From Diplodia intermedia (Eukaryota > Ascomycota > Dothideomycetes > Botryosphaeriales > Botryosphaeriaceae), in the NCBI GenBank assembly GCA_021495925.1, contig JAKEKT010000039.1, positions 186,001 through 250,000 on the forward strand: a stretch of DNA of 64,000 bases, written 5' to 3'. Positions within the stretch are counted from its first letter, which is position 1. Each line of letters begins with the position of its first letter. Both the position numbers and the translations under genes were made by a program. Positions 50,857-63,483 of the stretch are shown here, in pieces. The notes beneath the pieces were generated by a model. It was not told where the DNA came from. It was given only the letters and a program-made list of their open reading frames with translations, and did not search any database.

Positions 50857-53795
50857 GATTGCGGTGTTTGTTGATGCAGCTGGTTGCCCGAGAGAACGGC
50901 GGGTTCTGGTGCGAAGCGAGGGAGAGCGGCGGTAACGTCACCGGCCGGGTGGAAGTCGAGCAGCGACAGGCGAGGAGAAACGGCGGGACACGTTGAAGTG
51001 GGTTGCACCCTGGCGGGGACCTGAGGGCCTTATATTGCACGCACTGAGTCGGCTTACGGTGCCCAGTGCGGTGAGGGAGGGCAGATGCGGGCGCAGCTGA
51101 GTAGTGCGTGGTGCGCCGCAGCAGCGTCAACAGCAAACAACGGGGCGGTGCAGGGTGCCCGTCCCGCGTAAATGCAGAGGCAGGATGGCGGAGGGCGGGA
51201 CCGAGCGCCTGCGTTTTGCCGCTTCCAATCTAGCTGTAGCAACGCCAGCCACAAGGCTGAGCAACGCCCTCCGCGCACGCTCTCTTGCCCGCGCCCAAGC
51301 CCAAGCATGCATGCGTAACTTGTCTTCGCCTCTGTCGCTTCTGCCGCGGGCCGTCGCCGGCATATGACGATTTTCGCGGCGGTGCGAGCCATCATCGTGA
51401 CTTCAACCCCGCTGCTGACACTCACGCGTGCCAGTAACCCTTCCAGAGGCATTCGACGGCTAGCTAAGGGCCCCCGGTAAGCAAGCCAATCCTTCTCGCT
51501 GCCACACCCAAATGCACAGAGCCATCATCGTGCGTCATCCGTCTAGCAGAAGAGAGAGAGAAAAACCAATTTCTGGCCGTTGCCGTCGCAAATCCGCAAA
51601 CGCCGCCCAACCAGCACACCGGCTTGTTGCTTGCGCCTCAATTGGCTCCGGCTTCGGGGGTGGCTCCCTCGTCGATCATTCCGGGGGTGGCCATCCTACG
51701 GCTAACCCAGCTGCTAAACCCTACCACGCGGCCGCTGGCGCAGGGCAAAGATAGCGTACGTAACTGGCAGTAGTGGCGCGGCATGACCGCGAGAAGAAGA
51801 AGAAAAAAGAAGCGTTCCGGATACGAAGAAGGTAGGAGGATGCCGACTACCTAATACCTACGCACAGGGTCCGTGGCTGGGCCGATGGTCGTGTAAGGCG
51901 TGCCGTTCAGCCGAGAGGTCGAGTGCCCAAGAAGTCAGCAGTCGTCGGGCACGCCAGGAAAAAGCTCCGGCGCGTGCGCGCGCGACAGGCTGATGGGTGC
52001 CATCAATCGCGAACGGCAGGAATAAGGGTGAGAGCGAGAGCGAGATAAATGGAGGGTCCGATGCTGCTGATGATGATGACGACGCAGGCCTACCTAGCTG
52101 GGCTAACCTGGGCGAGCACGCGATCAGCGACAATCAGAGATCGGCAGCTGTGATGCGTAGCCCGGCGACGCGGTGATTAGTAGGCAAGCACCTGATGAGC
52201 GGCAGCAGATTCGCAGTGGCACGCCGGGGTGCAGAAACTTTGAGCCCGCGAAGCTGACGGACATGGCGCTTTCCGGGCAGCTGAAGCAGATGCCCGGACG
52301 GGAGTGCGAGTATTCAAAATACACATTTGCGTCCGGGCCTGGGATTCCAAAGCCCATACACGGTTTGCAACCCACGGTGAAACGGGCGCTCCAGGAGACG
52401 AGCCAGCCGGTCAAGATGCAAGGCCGCATATCCCTCAGCACGGGTGCATGCAGATTGCGCATCTCCGTCGTGGAAAAGCGAGGAATTGTCAGCGATCAAC
52501 GCACAAGGCGTGATGAGAGGCGCGCGGCGATGCTCATCAGCCTGTCCAGAACCTCCGCACAATCAGCGTCCGGCGGAGGCACCACCATAGGGTCGCGACG
52601 CGCAGACGCCAAGCCCTGCCAAGACCCGGCGACTCGTCATATCTTGAACTGTCAGGTTATTCTTAGAAACGCGCCATGCCCCATCCGGAGGCGGTCAGCG
52701 CGTGGTTACGCACCACTCCCGCTGCAGGGGGCGGAGCTTCCCCATGCGGCATTTGCTGGTGAGGCGGGAAGGCAGAAATTGCGTGCAGCTTGCGGGCGTA
52801 TCACCATATGAGATGTGTTTCAGGTGCTTGCTTCATCGGCTTTGAATGATATTCTTCGTCTTCTTCACCCCTCGTGCCACTCTACTGCCTGCTGCTGCTG
52901 TAGACCAGCCCTCGCCGAAAGGCGCAGGGAACAACAATCGAAACGAAAACTCCCGCCGCCGTGCGCATGTGCGCCGCCGTCCCAGCCTGCTCTAAGCCAA
53001 CCCCACAGGCAAATCCTCCACCCCCTGCAATAATAGAAACACCAAGAACAGACACGCTGTCAAGACCACATGCCGTCGTTCCCGTGAAAATTTTCCAAAG
53101 ACATGAGAAACCCCCGAAGCGCATGTGAACAAAAACTGGGAATAATGGAGAAGCGCGCGCAAAAGGAAATGTAGCAGAAACAAGCCCCAATTAAAACACG
53201 AGAATCCCCTCTGACATTTGGAACCCCTTTGCCTGAGTATATGCGACCGTTTCCTTTTTCGCCGTGAACACCGTCCGCGCTGCTGGGAATGAAACCTGCA
53301 CTTTCGCTCACAACGCCAAACACAAATGAAACCCCTAGCGACGAGCCTTGTCGTCTGTGTGCGGATCTGAATCCAAAGGTGGAAGGTTGAGAAAACTGTC
53401 AGGGTCCGCCTGACTTGATGAAACAATTTCCGCTCGGCGATTGCACGGGAATAGTGGTATCGCGGATGTGCGACATCGCCGCGCGGTCCGGAGAAACGAG
53501 AATGACGAAGTTTGTCGCGGATTATTAGCATGGCTGATGCTGGACGGTCCCGCTCCGGATGGGTCCTATTGGTCCGTCGACTGCGGGGCCGACATGCAAA
53601 CAGCACGCCTCTCTAATGCGCTGATGGTGTCAGATCCGGGACCCAGTCGGCTTTGCGCCCTGGGCAGCTGCGCTGATTGCCAATCGGCGCCCGGAAAAGT
53701 GTATCAAGGTGCTAGTGCAGTGGTGCCGTCCGGAGAATGATGCCGAAGCTGATAAAGGTACTGAAGGTTTGTAAGACCGTGCATGGTCGAAGTCT
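50857..53795. other. 2.9-kb spacer, one palindromic element, no gene recognised
   Basis: It holds the SUR7 promoter (GC-rich to about 51.3 kb) and then mixed sequence. A 204-aa minus-strand frame at 52992-53606 has no domain. Hydrophobic and Arg-rich patches there look like chance. The palindromic element at 52275-52355 is listed separately. Confidence 0.5.
52275..52355. repeat. Palindromic element copy E
   Basis: 81 bp. The left arm GGGCAGCTGAAGCAGATGCC then CGGACG, and the right arm GCGTCCGGGCC then TGGGATTCC...AAGCCC, are inverted copies around a tattcaaaata centre. Confidence 0.7.
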
Positions 53796-55149
53796 TCATC
53801 TCCTAGGAGGCTGGTTCTGGGGGTTGTGTGCGCCGCCTTCACCCCTTGCCCGGATCCATTCGGTGGAGCCGCTAGACCGGCCCTCGGCAGCCTTTTGTGC
53901 GTCGGGATCGGGACGCGACCGGGTGCTCTGGCCTCCACGGAGAATGTCCTTGGGGTTGATCTTGCAGATTTCGTAGGCAATCTGCTGGGCGACGTAGCGC
54001 CGCAGCTCACGGTCCTCGGCCATGTCCTCGCCCTCCAGGCGGAACTTGTCATGCTTCGAATTCTTGTCTCTCCTCATGGCACGGAGCTCGTTCATGATGT
54101 AAAGCAGCTCGGCCTCGGATGCGCGCTTACGCTCCAGAGCGTAGCGGCTGGAACGGACATATCTCCTGGTAACGTCCATGGCGCCATCGGCGGAGAAGGC
54201 AATGCAGTAAGCGAGCTTCTTGCCCCAGCCTTTACGTTAATTAGCGACATGTTCATCAAGACCTCCGCATCGAGATCCACATACCTTCAGTGTAAAGCCG
54301 AGGCTTGTCCCATGCCTCTTCGCAGGCATCCACGTGAACCCATCTCTTCCGGTGCACAGAGTACACTTCAGTCCAGACGTGGTCCTCCGAGTTCCACACC
54401 CAGCGCACGCGTGATCCCACAGCCCTGCAAAGCATGCTGAAGCAGTTTGCCCACTCGCCACACCTTCCTTTCCGGGTCTGAAGAAGGACGAAAGCGTCGT
54501 TGTAGCGGGGGAATCGTTCGTAGGAGCCGCAGTGGTCCAGCGAGCAGCGATACAGCTCCACCTGGTTAGCTCCTCGTGCGGCCTCATCCGGGAGGGGCGC
54601 GGCCATTCCGACGGCGATGGTGGGCGAGCCGCAGGTTCTGCAGATCGGGTTGTTGACCCAGGAGAAGAAGGAGCGCTTGAACCACCGGAGCAATGCGCGG
54701 ACAACGCAGTCCTGGTAACCCCAGGCAGGCTTCTTGCCTGCACCGAGACTCTGGGCCTCGGCCAGGAAGATTTGGCTCTCCTCGTCGGCTTCGCCGTAGA
54801 TCTGGTCCAGCGGTATCGAGCCAAGCGCCTCGTCGAGGAGGCCGGGGTTCTCCCACTTGACGGGCATGTTGGACAGCGAGTTAAGCATGTTCTTGAAACG
54901 GAGCGAGCGGGCGTCGCGAGGCTCGCGAGGTAGCAAAGGGATGTTCTTGATGCATGTGCTGTAGGAGGGCGGCGGTGCTGTGGTCGGAGGGAGGGCTGCG
55001 TTGAAGGGCGCGGGCGAGGCAGAGCGCGAGCGGCCGCTCAGGTCGTTCATGCGCTTTGTGCTGAGGACCTGGCGGAAGCGCTCCGTCAACTCCTTTGCCT
55101 TCCGCTCGTCCAAGGCGGCCCCCCGGCGAGGGTGGTGCGAGTCGACCAT
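53796..55149 (-). CDS. PNG1: Peptide:N-glycanase PNG1 (transglutaminase-like)
   Basis: Exons are 55149-54285 and 54229-53796, giving 432 aa. Png1 removes N-glycans from misfolded glycoproteins leaving the ER and works with the proteasome shuttle. The catalytic triad is visible: Cys in TRKGRCGEWANCF, His in SEDHVWTEVY, Asp in RWVHVDACE. The zinc-binding Cys pairs (ICRTCGS and YRCSLDHCGS) precede them. GWGKKLAYCIAFSADGAMDV, RRYVRSS follows the 55-nt intron, as in other fungal Png1. The C-terminus is a charged helical tail. The upstream in-frame ATG at 55296 would add 49 residues without conservation signs, so MVDSHHP is preferred. Some filamentous-fungal Png1 proteins lack activity because the Cys is changed. 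Here it is present. Confidence 0.93.
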
Positions 55150-55682
55150 TGCGAAGTGTGCGGTGGAAGGGGGGAGCGGCCGTCCTGGGATGGTGTTTGG
55201 AGTCGGTAGGTTGAGGTCGGGGCGTTGGCGGGTTTGAATGGCGGGTTCGCGACCGCAGCAACTGGACTGCACTGCCTCGCGAGGAACAGCCGCCACAGGG
55301 TCAGTGCGCTAGGTTGGTGGTGAGTGCCTTGGGGAACAGAGCCCTCTTCATCCAGATCCAGGCAGGCAGGGCGACGGAGAGGTCGAAACAGGCTGCGCAG
55401 GACGGTGGGCACGGGGGAGAGAAGTATAGGTCCTGGTGGTGGAGGAGCGGAGGAACAGTGCGGGCGGCGATGAGGTGTATTACACGCGGCCTGCGCCGCG
55501 TGTACTCAAAAGGCGCTTGCGCGGTGCACCAATCAGCGCCGCAGAGGTCCGGACTAGTGCGCAACGGGAGCTCCTGCCCTCGCGCGCCAGCCGGTGGATG
55601 ATGAATGCCAGTTACGACCGGCTGGCCGTCTCCTGGAGCGCCCGTTGCACCTTGCAAAAGAACTGAGCCCACCTGCTTGCAT

Positions 55683-55760
55683 GGGTAGCGCAGTCCCGTG
55701 GCTGGATGCAAATGTGCATTTTTAATTCGCACATGTGTGTCCGGACATCTGCTTCCGCTG
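55683..55760. repeat. Palindromic element copy D (degenerate)
   Basis: The left arm GGGTAGCGCAGTCCC...GGATGCAAATGTGCA and the right arm CACATGTGTGTCCGGACATC are imperfect inverted copies. Its left flank (ctgagcccac then gcatgggtag) matches that of the copy at 45508. Confidence 0.55.
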
Positions 55761-56995
55761 AGCGCTCAGAAGCAGTTCAGCCGAGCGCTCTTCTTGCCAG
55801 CCCAGCCCAGCGTTGTGCGAGACTCCTTAATCTCACCAGCGCGCGCCAAGCCGGAGTTGATGACTAAGTGCCTCGCCTGCGACCCTGATCGCAGCCACGC
55901 AGCCCGCCCGCAACCCATCATGAGCGCGACGAGAACGAGCGGCCGCTGGCGACGACTGCGGCGACGACCACGATGACCACGACGACCCTGTCTCGCTCCA
56001 TGAACGCTGCTGACGGCCCAATGCCGCCCCGGCTATTCGTGGACCGGAGCCTCGCCCACTGGGGCGGAGGGCCAGAAGAGACACGCGTTCCGCAAGCCAC
56101 CATTGGTCTTGGCTCTCACTGGCCACGCAATCGCGTCACGCCCCAATGACTCGGGCCCGCTGGAATATGAATACAGCGCGACTCGCACGCCCTCTGACGA
56201 CGCGTGCTGCTGTCTCTACGCATGCGACGGTCGCGAGGCCTCTAGCGAGTTCGCTGACGACAAGCAAACTTCTGCTCGAGTCGAGCGTTGCAAGCGGGCA
56301 GCTTTCGCCCTGTTGCAGGTTGCAACCAACGATTGCGCAGCCCCGGGCTTGGCGCAAGCGTTCCACTTTGCAGCAATGCCTCTCTGGCGAAGCACGTCAG
56401 CCACCATGATCTCCAGTCTGCGCTGCCACCTGTGTCGTGTCCGGCCCCAGGGCTCCTGCCCGCCGCCGCCAAGCCTGCGAATCCTCATCTGCCCGCCCGC
56501 ACCAATCCTGCTCATCAGAACGACGATGTCGAGTGCTGCCTCTGCGTCTCCGGCTCTGAATAAGCAGCGACCGACTTGGCCGGGCGGACGCGAACGCGAA
56601 CACATCCCGGCGGAAGATCCCTCTAGTTAACTTTCCTCTTTTTTCTTCTTGTCGCGGCGCACAGGGATGCCACTCAGAGCCTCTTCCGCCCCCCGCAACG
56701 GTGACGCGTACGCTCCCGCTCTGCGGACCAACGAACGACAGCGTGACCGAGCAGCTGGCCTGATCACCTCCGCCGCTTATCCAAAACCAGCTCTTCAGCT
56801 TCGTGTTATAGAATTGCCGTTCCTCAACACCTGCGCGCCGCGCGGCAGGTACCGCCTTTCTCCGCGATACAGGTAGACAGGCCGCTTAGCCAGCGTTCCA
56901 GCCAGTCGCAATTCTGGCATTGCTCTAGCGCTGGCTCACTAGCACATGAAGATTTAGGCCCTCGAAGCGCATCGCGGTCGACACACTCTTTCTAT

Positions 56996-57081
56996 GGGTG
57001 TTTAAGTACATGATCTGGACGTAAATGTAAGCTTTAAATGCGCATATTCACGTCCAGATCTTGCATTCAACTACCTACCCC
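56996..57081. repeat. Palindromic element copy B
   Basis: 86 bp. Left GATCTGGACGTAAATGTAAG and right CGCATATTCACGTCCAGATC are near-perfect inverted copies around ctttaaat. Outer arms end GGGTG and CTACCTACCCC. Confidence 0.7.
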
Positions 57082-57497
57082 ATGTGATCATTGTGGAATA
57101 TTTCTACGACGAATATGGATGCCGGTGGGCTCAATTCTTTCGTCACCCGCTGTGCTCGCAGTGTACAAGAAACATGGCTTCCAGAACGTCGCTTCGAACC
57201 GGTCGGCCACCAAGCTAATTCAATAGTCGACCAACCTCGTACAATCCCATTTTTTGGTTGACCCCTAATTGCGCCTAGTCTAAAAATGCTTATCTTATCC
57301 AAAACACCTACGTCTCCCATCTGAGGCACATGCGGCCCCGTGACAAGATCTGCAGTGACCGCACCTCGATACATCGCCCGTCCTCACACAGCCGAGACAT
57401 TGAGGTCATCCTTCCCCGCCCCGTCCACGTTGCACCGACACCTGATTGCGTCCCGTCGGCCTACTTCCCCTTCTCTAACTAGCCGGCCGGTGCGCGG

Positions 57498-60370
57498 CTA
57501 CCTCTCGTGCACGCCAACAAACTTCGGCGGCAGGTCCAGATCCCACGTTGGCCTCTCCACCAGCACCACCTCCAGCGGGGCGGCCGGTGCGGCGCCCGAC
57601 TTCGCCTTCCCGCCCTTGGCCGCCGCGGCATCGCCCTCACCGCCATCGTGGCTGATGGGGACCAAACCCAGAACCGGACGGTACTTGAAAGTGTGCCAAT
57701 GGCTCTTGCGCTGCAAGGCGGACAGCTGGCCCTCGTCTGCCTCGTCATTCGTCTGGTCACCGCCCTCGGACGCGCCGCGCCGCAAGACCGCGAGAGCGTT
57801 CGAGCCCTCGTATTGAGCAGTCTCTGCAGAGTCAGCCTCGTCGTCGTCGTCGCCCTCCTCGGATGCTTCCTGCCCTTGCTGCAGCTCGACCCAGGAGGCC
57901 GCGTCGGCCCCGGTGATCTTGCGGTACTTCCGCCCCGCGCCCTCGATTTCCCGCGTCGGCATCTTGCTGCCTGCGCCGCTGGTGTGCTTCCTGAGCGCGT
58001 CGTCCTCTGCCGGGCCGCGCTTGCGCTTCTTCAGCGGGGACTCCGCGCCGCCGCCGCCGTTTGTGACACCGTCGGAGCCGGATGATCCGCCCGAAAAATT
58101 GGTTGCAAGGTCGAACATGAACAACCAGTTGCTGCCGTACAACCATAACCGCTGTCGCGTGTCATTGATGTCCCACAAGCAACCCATCGCCCGGTCTCGT
58201 TGGCCCCTGAACTCTGCAGGGAAGTCGGACGTGGGATTGCGCCTGGACCAATCCGTCATCTTGCCGTCAAGGATGTCAAACTCGTAGACCTGGTGGTAAG
58301 CAGTGACTGCGAGCAACCGATGCTCGCCGCCTGGCAGCGTGTGCGAGCGAGGGTGCGGGTTGTGTCTCGTCGGATGAACGGCGGGGTTGCCGTTCGGCTG
58401 GGATTCAGAATCCTTCGTTGGCCGGAAAGACAGCACTAGCGCTGCGGACTCGAGTTTCGGTAGGAGGTGGCCAGCGGGATTGCGTGCCCAGTGTTGGCCG
58501 AAGAAGATGACCGGACGGCTCGCACCTTCGTCTTCGTCGTCGTCGTCATCGTCAGACGACGCATCTTTCGAAGTCTTTTCCTTTTCAGGCAAGTCCACTT
58601 CAGGCGCTGTTATGTCCTCGTTTCCTTCCACTACCCAGCTGTCAAGGTACCCTGCAAGGTCGCTGACCACAAGCACCTCGTTCGATAGTGCAACGCGGGT
58701 GATGATTCTGTCGTAGCTGCCCCAGTAACCGTTGAGCGAATTTTGGTACTCGAGTTTCCTGTGCAACCGTTGGAGCTCCACGACGCGAGGGACGATTCTC
58801 CACCTACTGGGCTCATCCTCCTCGTTCGTCAGGCGGGCCAAGAAGATTTCGTTTTCGTGCGTGATGATTGCCAGCCACCTGCCGTTCGGGCTCAGTTGCA
58901 CCAACCGCGCACCGCCCTCCTGGGGCAGCGCGGGGCTGTCCAGTTTCCTCACGCGAAGGCTCCTGTCAGTCTCGCCCTTGCGCAACGACAAGTGGAAAAC
59001 CTTAATTTCTGCAACGGTCGAGATGGCCAGAATGCTACCATCCTCTGAGATTGATGCAGAAGTGATGTTTTCTTCTCCCTTCAATGCCAAGCGAGCTACT
59101 AGTTTGGGCAGCTCGCCGCTGGTGTCACGCTTCTTGACACGCCAGATCCGTACCTCGCGATCCCACCAGCTGACAAGGAGGCGCGCACGGGGTGCGCTCG
59201 TAACTGGGGGGCTTTGAGGCAAGGCGGACAGTTTACGTGAGTGCTCGGTGCTGAAGGAGCGGATCGGGACAAGGATGGGATGGGTGTCGAGGCCTGTTGC
59301 TTGATTAGCATAATGATTGAATGTCGGGCCTTGCATATCGTACCTCCAGAAACCAGAACGCTCAGGCCTTTGCTCTCGTACGTTGCCATGGTCTTCACGT
59401 CGTGATCGTGGAATCTCCGGTGGCCGCTCTCTACCCATCTTTTCTCCGGCCCGCTCCCAGACAGGGTGTATACGGTGGTACGTTGGTCCATGCCACCACT
59501 GAACACGGTCTTCCCATCCCTACTAACTGCAAGGTCCAAAACATCCGCCTTATGTGAGGAAATCCTCTGCAGAAGCGAGTAGTTCTTGCCGTCGTAGAAC
59601 CTAACCTCGCCAGTAGAATCTCCGGAGACGATATCGCCATTGGGCAAGCATTTCACAGCCCAAACCAGGGTCTCCTTCGGTCCTCCAATGGACGGCGCAC
59701 CGAGCGTGATGTTCCGCAGCAGCTGACCGTTCCTGGAATCGAAAACCCTGATCGCGCTGTCGGCGAAGCCCGCGACCACGATGTCGCGATTCTGATACGT
59801 GACGCTGAGGACGCGCGCCTTCTTCGCCGTCGGTCGCGAGAGGAAGCGCGAAAATCGGAGGTCGTTCTCGTCGGTCGATAGGACGGCAAGCGTGCCGTCG
59901 GCGCACCCAGCCACCAAGTTCTGCCCACGGAACTCGCCCTCCCTCACAGCCTTCTGCCCGGCCTTCCACCGCGGTTGTGCTGCAAGGCACCAGACCTCGC
60001 TGTGGTTGCCGCTGGAGTGGCGCAGCGGCAGCCCGGTAACCAGGTCCCACTCCGTTACGGTGCTCGAATAGCCAATGCTGAACAGGCGCAGGCGACCGAC
60101 CGAGGTGAACTCCCCGTCCTCTTCGTCCGGCTCTTGTATCCATGCCAGCCCCTCGACGCTGCGATCCTTGCCGCCGCTAAGTGTAATCTCGTGAATCCAT
60201 TCGCCGTCCTTGCCGGGGTTCCAAACTTCGATGTTGCCGTTGGCACGGCCGATCGCGAGCCTGACGTTACCGGCGCCTTTGCTGGTGTCTTTTGAGTCGG
60301 AGTAGGAAAAGGCAAGGGCGTTGATGGCGGACGCCGGGTACGGAACGAAGCGCGAACGATGAATGTCCAT
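57498..60370 (-). CDS. UTP4: U3 snoRNA-associated protein UTP4 (cirhin), WD-repeat
   Basis: Exons are 60370-59344 and 59293-57498, giving 940 aa. Utp4 belongs to the t-UTP/UTP-A group that starts assembly of the SSU processome on pre-18S rRNA in the nucleolus. Two beta-propellers of WD repeats are visible: RLAIGRANGNIEVWNP, YSSTVTEWDLVTG, VAGFADSAIRVFDSRNG, SGDSTGEVRFYDGKNYSLL and SGGMDQRTTVYTL before the 50-nt intron, and LVSWWDREVRIWRV after it, joined as SGGLDTHPIL. Acidic loops (ASSDDDDDDEDEG and EEGDDDDEADSAE) and KKRKRG are nucleolar-type insertions. The C-terminus KYRPVLGLVPI...LVERPTWDLDLPPKF is the conserved Utp4 end. ATG 60370 begins MDIHRSRFVPYPASAINALA, the family start. Confidence 0.93.
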
Positions 60371-61269
60371 GGTGTCTGAGGCGCGCAAGAGCGCGAGAAG
60401 GGTCACAGGAAAGGCGCACTGAGTGTCGACTGCTGGCGGGCTTCTGCGTGAAAAGTTGGGCTTGTTAGGGACCTAGGAACACGGCGTACGAATGTCCCGG
60501 CGCGCAGACTTCGCAGGTTCGAGCGCGGGAACGACGTTCCAAAAATTTCCCTTGACCATCGGCGTTTTTTGCTCCGAGGGTCACGGTCATTGACCGCGCT
60601 AGTAAGCGAGCCGCGATTCTAATGCGACGTCAACTCTTCACCCCCTCACCCTCATCCAGCGAGCATGCAGCACGACATCATCACAATATCAGCCTGATGG
60701 CAGTGCACTTCGTCCATCATTCCGGAACGCCTGTATGCCTTGCAGAGTGACCCTTTACCAAGTGTGGCGGCACTTCGTCGGCGACAACCCTTTTCTCGAC
60801 CTGACGCTTTCCCCAACGCAGACGAGGATGCAGCCGTCAGCCTGCGACCGATGACCCTCCATCCGGTTATACTTTGACATGGGCGGGCGCAGCTTCGCGG
60901 ACAGCAGCTGTCTCAAGAACTCAACCGGATAGGCTGGGGCGCCTTTGAAGGCAACCGTGGAGACGGGAACCCTGCCGGACAGGCCGTGCTTCCGTGCGGC
61001 CGCGAGCATTCGCACACATCTGTGTCACCCCGCTCGATGCATCCGATACCCAGGCCACCCACCGCATCGTAGTGCAACAACTGTGAGCGAGGGCGGTTTG
61101 CTCCATATCACGACGAGACTGATGTGGTCGAAGCTCTCGTCCGGATGCCTCTACTCATGGAGATGTTGTGCAGCCATGTACAAATGCACACTCCGACTCC
61201 TCGCCCTCAGGTGACAGACAAATCGAACCGCCTGGGCCCCATCGACGGCGCCGCTACTCTTCTCAGACA

Positions 61270-61350
61270 GGTAGCGGAATCCAATGCCTGGACGCATTTG
61301 CGCGCATTTAAAAAGTCGCATCTACATCCGGACATTGGATCCAGGTACCC
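61270..61350. repeat. Palindromic element copy C
   Basis: 81 bp. Left GGTAGCGGAATCCAATGCC then TGGACGCA, and right TACATCCGGACATTGGATCC then AGGTACCC, are inverted copies around gcatttaaaaag. Confidence 0.7.
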
Positions 61351-63224
61351 ATCCAGGTATGATGCAATAGGCTCAAGTGTTTCTGTCACCTGCTGTGCTG
61401 TTGCAATACTAAGTGAATCGACCTCGTATGCCATTGGTCCGCACCTGGCCGCAAGGAAGCGCTGCTGCTAGCGTGGAGAGCACGGATGAAGCTTGTTGCT
61501 GGAGTGACGATCTAAAGCCTTGCGTACCCGTCACTAGTATAGTCCTTCCTTCGTCTATGCAGGTCCACACATAGACTGTCGGAATGTGCTTCTTCATGTC
61601 TGTACTGTGGGTAAAGTACATCAGCAAGGGGAGGCAATGTCTCCGTCTCTGGGTGAAGTCGGCATTGCTTGCTTCACCACGCGTCTCATGTGTCACGACG
61701 TCTCGCCTGGAATCCTTGCTTGGTGCGGCTGAGAGCAGATGTAGGCAGTAATAGTTATACAGGACTTTGATAGGAAAGCGGAGCTAGTGGATGCCGGCGG
61801 CGAGGCGCCCGGCGGTGTGGCTGGGCCACGGTTGCGTGACGGCGGGATCGTCGTAGTTGATGTGGAGGGATCATCGCTCCTGGTAGTAGTCGAGGATGAT
61901 CTGCGGAGAACTGGCTTTTCTGGAAACGAGGTGTCGTGTAGCCAGGGTGCGGCGATTGGTGCAATAATATCGGGTGCTATCTCGCGTTTCAATAATAATA
62001 AGCATGGCTGTTGAGACATGCACCGCCGCCGTCAGTATTGGCAGAATTTTCTGTTTGACGCGCAGAGGGCAGGGCAGGCCGGATGCACCGCGGAGTCAGA
62101 GTGACGCTGCAAAAAGCCGTGTGGCTCCGTCTATCCGAGGCCTTAGCCCAGTGGCGGCCCGGCGAATGCCAGGTTTGATGAAAAGCCTGAGCTTTGCATT
62201 GCATATGACCGGATCTAGGGTTGAACGGCTGCTGCTCACGCGTTGGTGGTCGCGCGTTCGGCGCCATTTCAGCCACGGACCCAAAGTGACCACCTTCCGT
62301 CCTGAGCACGTCCTCTCGTATGCCCTTGTCCCCGCCGGCGGGCCGGCGTCGAATGCGTCACCGATCTCATCTCGTCTGTGGGCAGCCAACGGTGCGCATT
62401 CTTATGCGGAGGCTTCGACGAGATGTGCGCCGTTTCGAAGGCTCGGCTGCTGCTCCATCTAGAATGCGGATGTTTCATGCCACGGAGATGATGCGTTTTG
62501 TCTGAACGCGCTTGCTTGGCACGAGCCAACCTTCTGACATGCTTCCATCGGGCATCGCGCCCAGGCCGGGTGGCTGCTCTCGGTCTTCACTCGTAAGGAT
62601 TACGCGAGGAAATGGAGGATAATCCGCGATGCCGTCCCTAGCCTCCCGCCGGGTGCAAATTCTCACGGCGAGAGTGGGGCATCCGCTGCCAGAGAAACCG
62701 CGAGAACAGCCAGCTCGCCGCAAGAGGCGGTAAAAAGCCCAAGGCGTTGAGCGAAAATTCTCTGCAGGCAAGCAGCGGCGGCGGAGCGGAGCAGGTGATT
62801 CTTATCCACCAGCGTGCGGATCCTCGCCTTGCTGGAGGACCCACCGGCCGTCACCGCCTGCGCCATTATGCAGACATGACACATGCACTAAGCATCACTA
62901 CGGTTTATTCCTGCGCACATCTGCCGCAACCCCACGATGTGCCGCGGCGGCGCGGAGCCACGCAGGAAATGAAGGAACGCGTCTGGCGGACGGCTTAGCC
63001 GCGACGGACGTCGTGCTCAGGAGCGGATGTGACATCAGACGGGCTGAATGCTCAGCGTGAAGAGAGGGCCAAGCAAGGGCGCGACCTAGCCGTTCAAATG
63101 GAGACCGGGCGGCGCACTGGCGGGCCTGGTGATGCTTTCACCGCATCGATCTGCAAGCACACGTTTTCGTCAACGCAGCAACCCTGCCGCACGGCTGGTG
63201 ACAGAAGATTTGAGCTCGATGCAC

Positions 63225-63293
63225 TTTTTGGAGACAAGATCCGGACGGAGGTGTGCATATTTATTTGCGTCCGGATCGTGTCCTTGCCTGCCC
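63225..63293. repeat. Palindromic element copy G
   Basis: The core GATCCGGACGGAGGTGTGCA and TTTGCGTCCGGATC are inverted around an atatttat centre, with outer arms gacaa and ttgcctgccc. Confidence 0.65.
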
Positions 63294-63400
63294 AGAACAC
63301 AACGACGAGGCAGAAACCCTGCTGAAACTCGTCGAGCCACATGTGACACGCCCTTGGGCGAGGGCACGTCGGTGACATGGAAAAGAATCTCTCGCCGGGT

Positions 63401-63483
63401 GGGTAGTTGAATACAAAATCCGGACGTAAATGTACGTTTGAAATGCATGTATTTGCGTCCGGATCTTGGATTCAACTGCCTAC
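63401..63483. repeat. Palindromic element copy A (best preserved)
   Basis: 83 bp. Left GGGTAGTTGAATACAAAATC then CGGACGTAAATGTACG, and right GTATTTGCGTCCGGATC then TTGGATTCAACTGCCTAC, are inverted over almost the full length around tttgaaat. It lies only 110 bp from copy G. Confidence 0.75.

Larger units (their letters stand above)
55150..57497. other. Spacer with two palindromic elements, no gene recognised
   Basis: This is the PNG1 promoter and the UTP4 3' flank. Open frames on both strands at 55.3-56.7 kb have no domain and no agreeing splice structure. Confidence 0.5.

Noticed and set aside
52992..53606. 204-codon minus-strand frame with hydrophobic patches
   Set aside because: It has no ATG-supported start, no domain, and the surroundings look non-coding.
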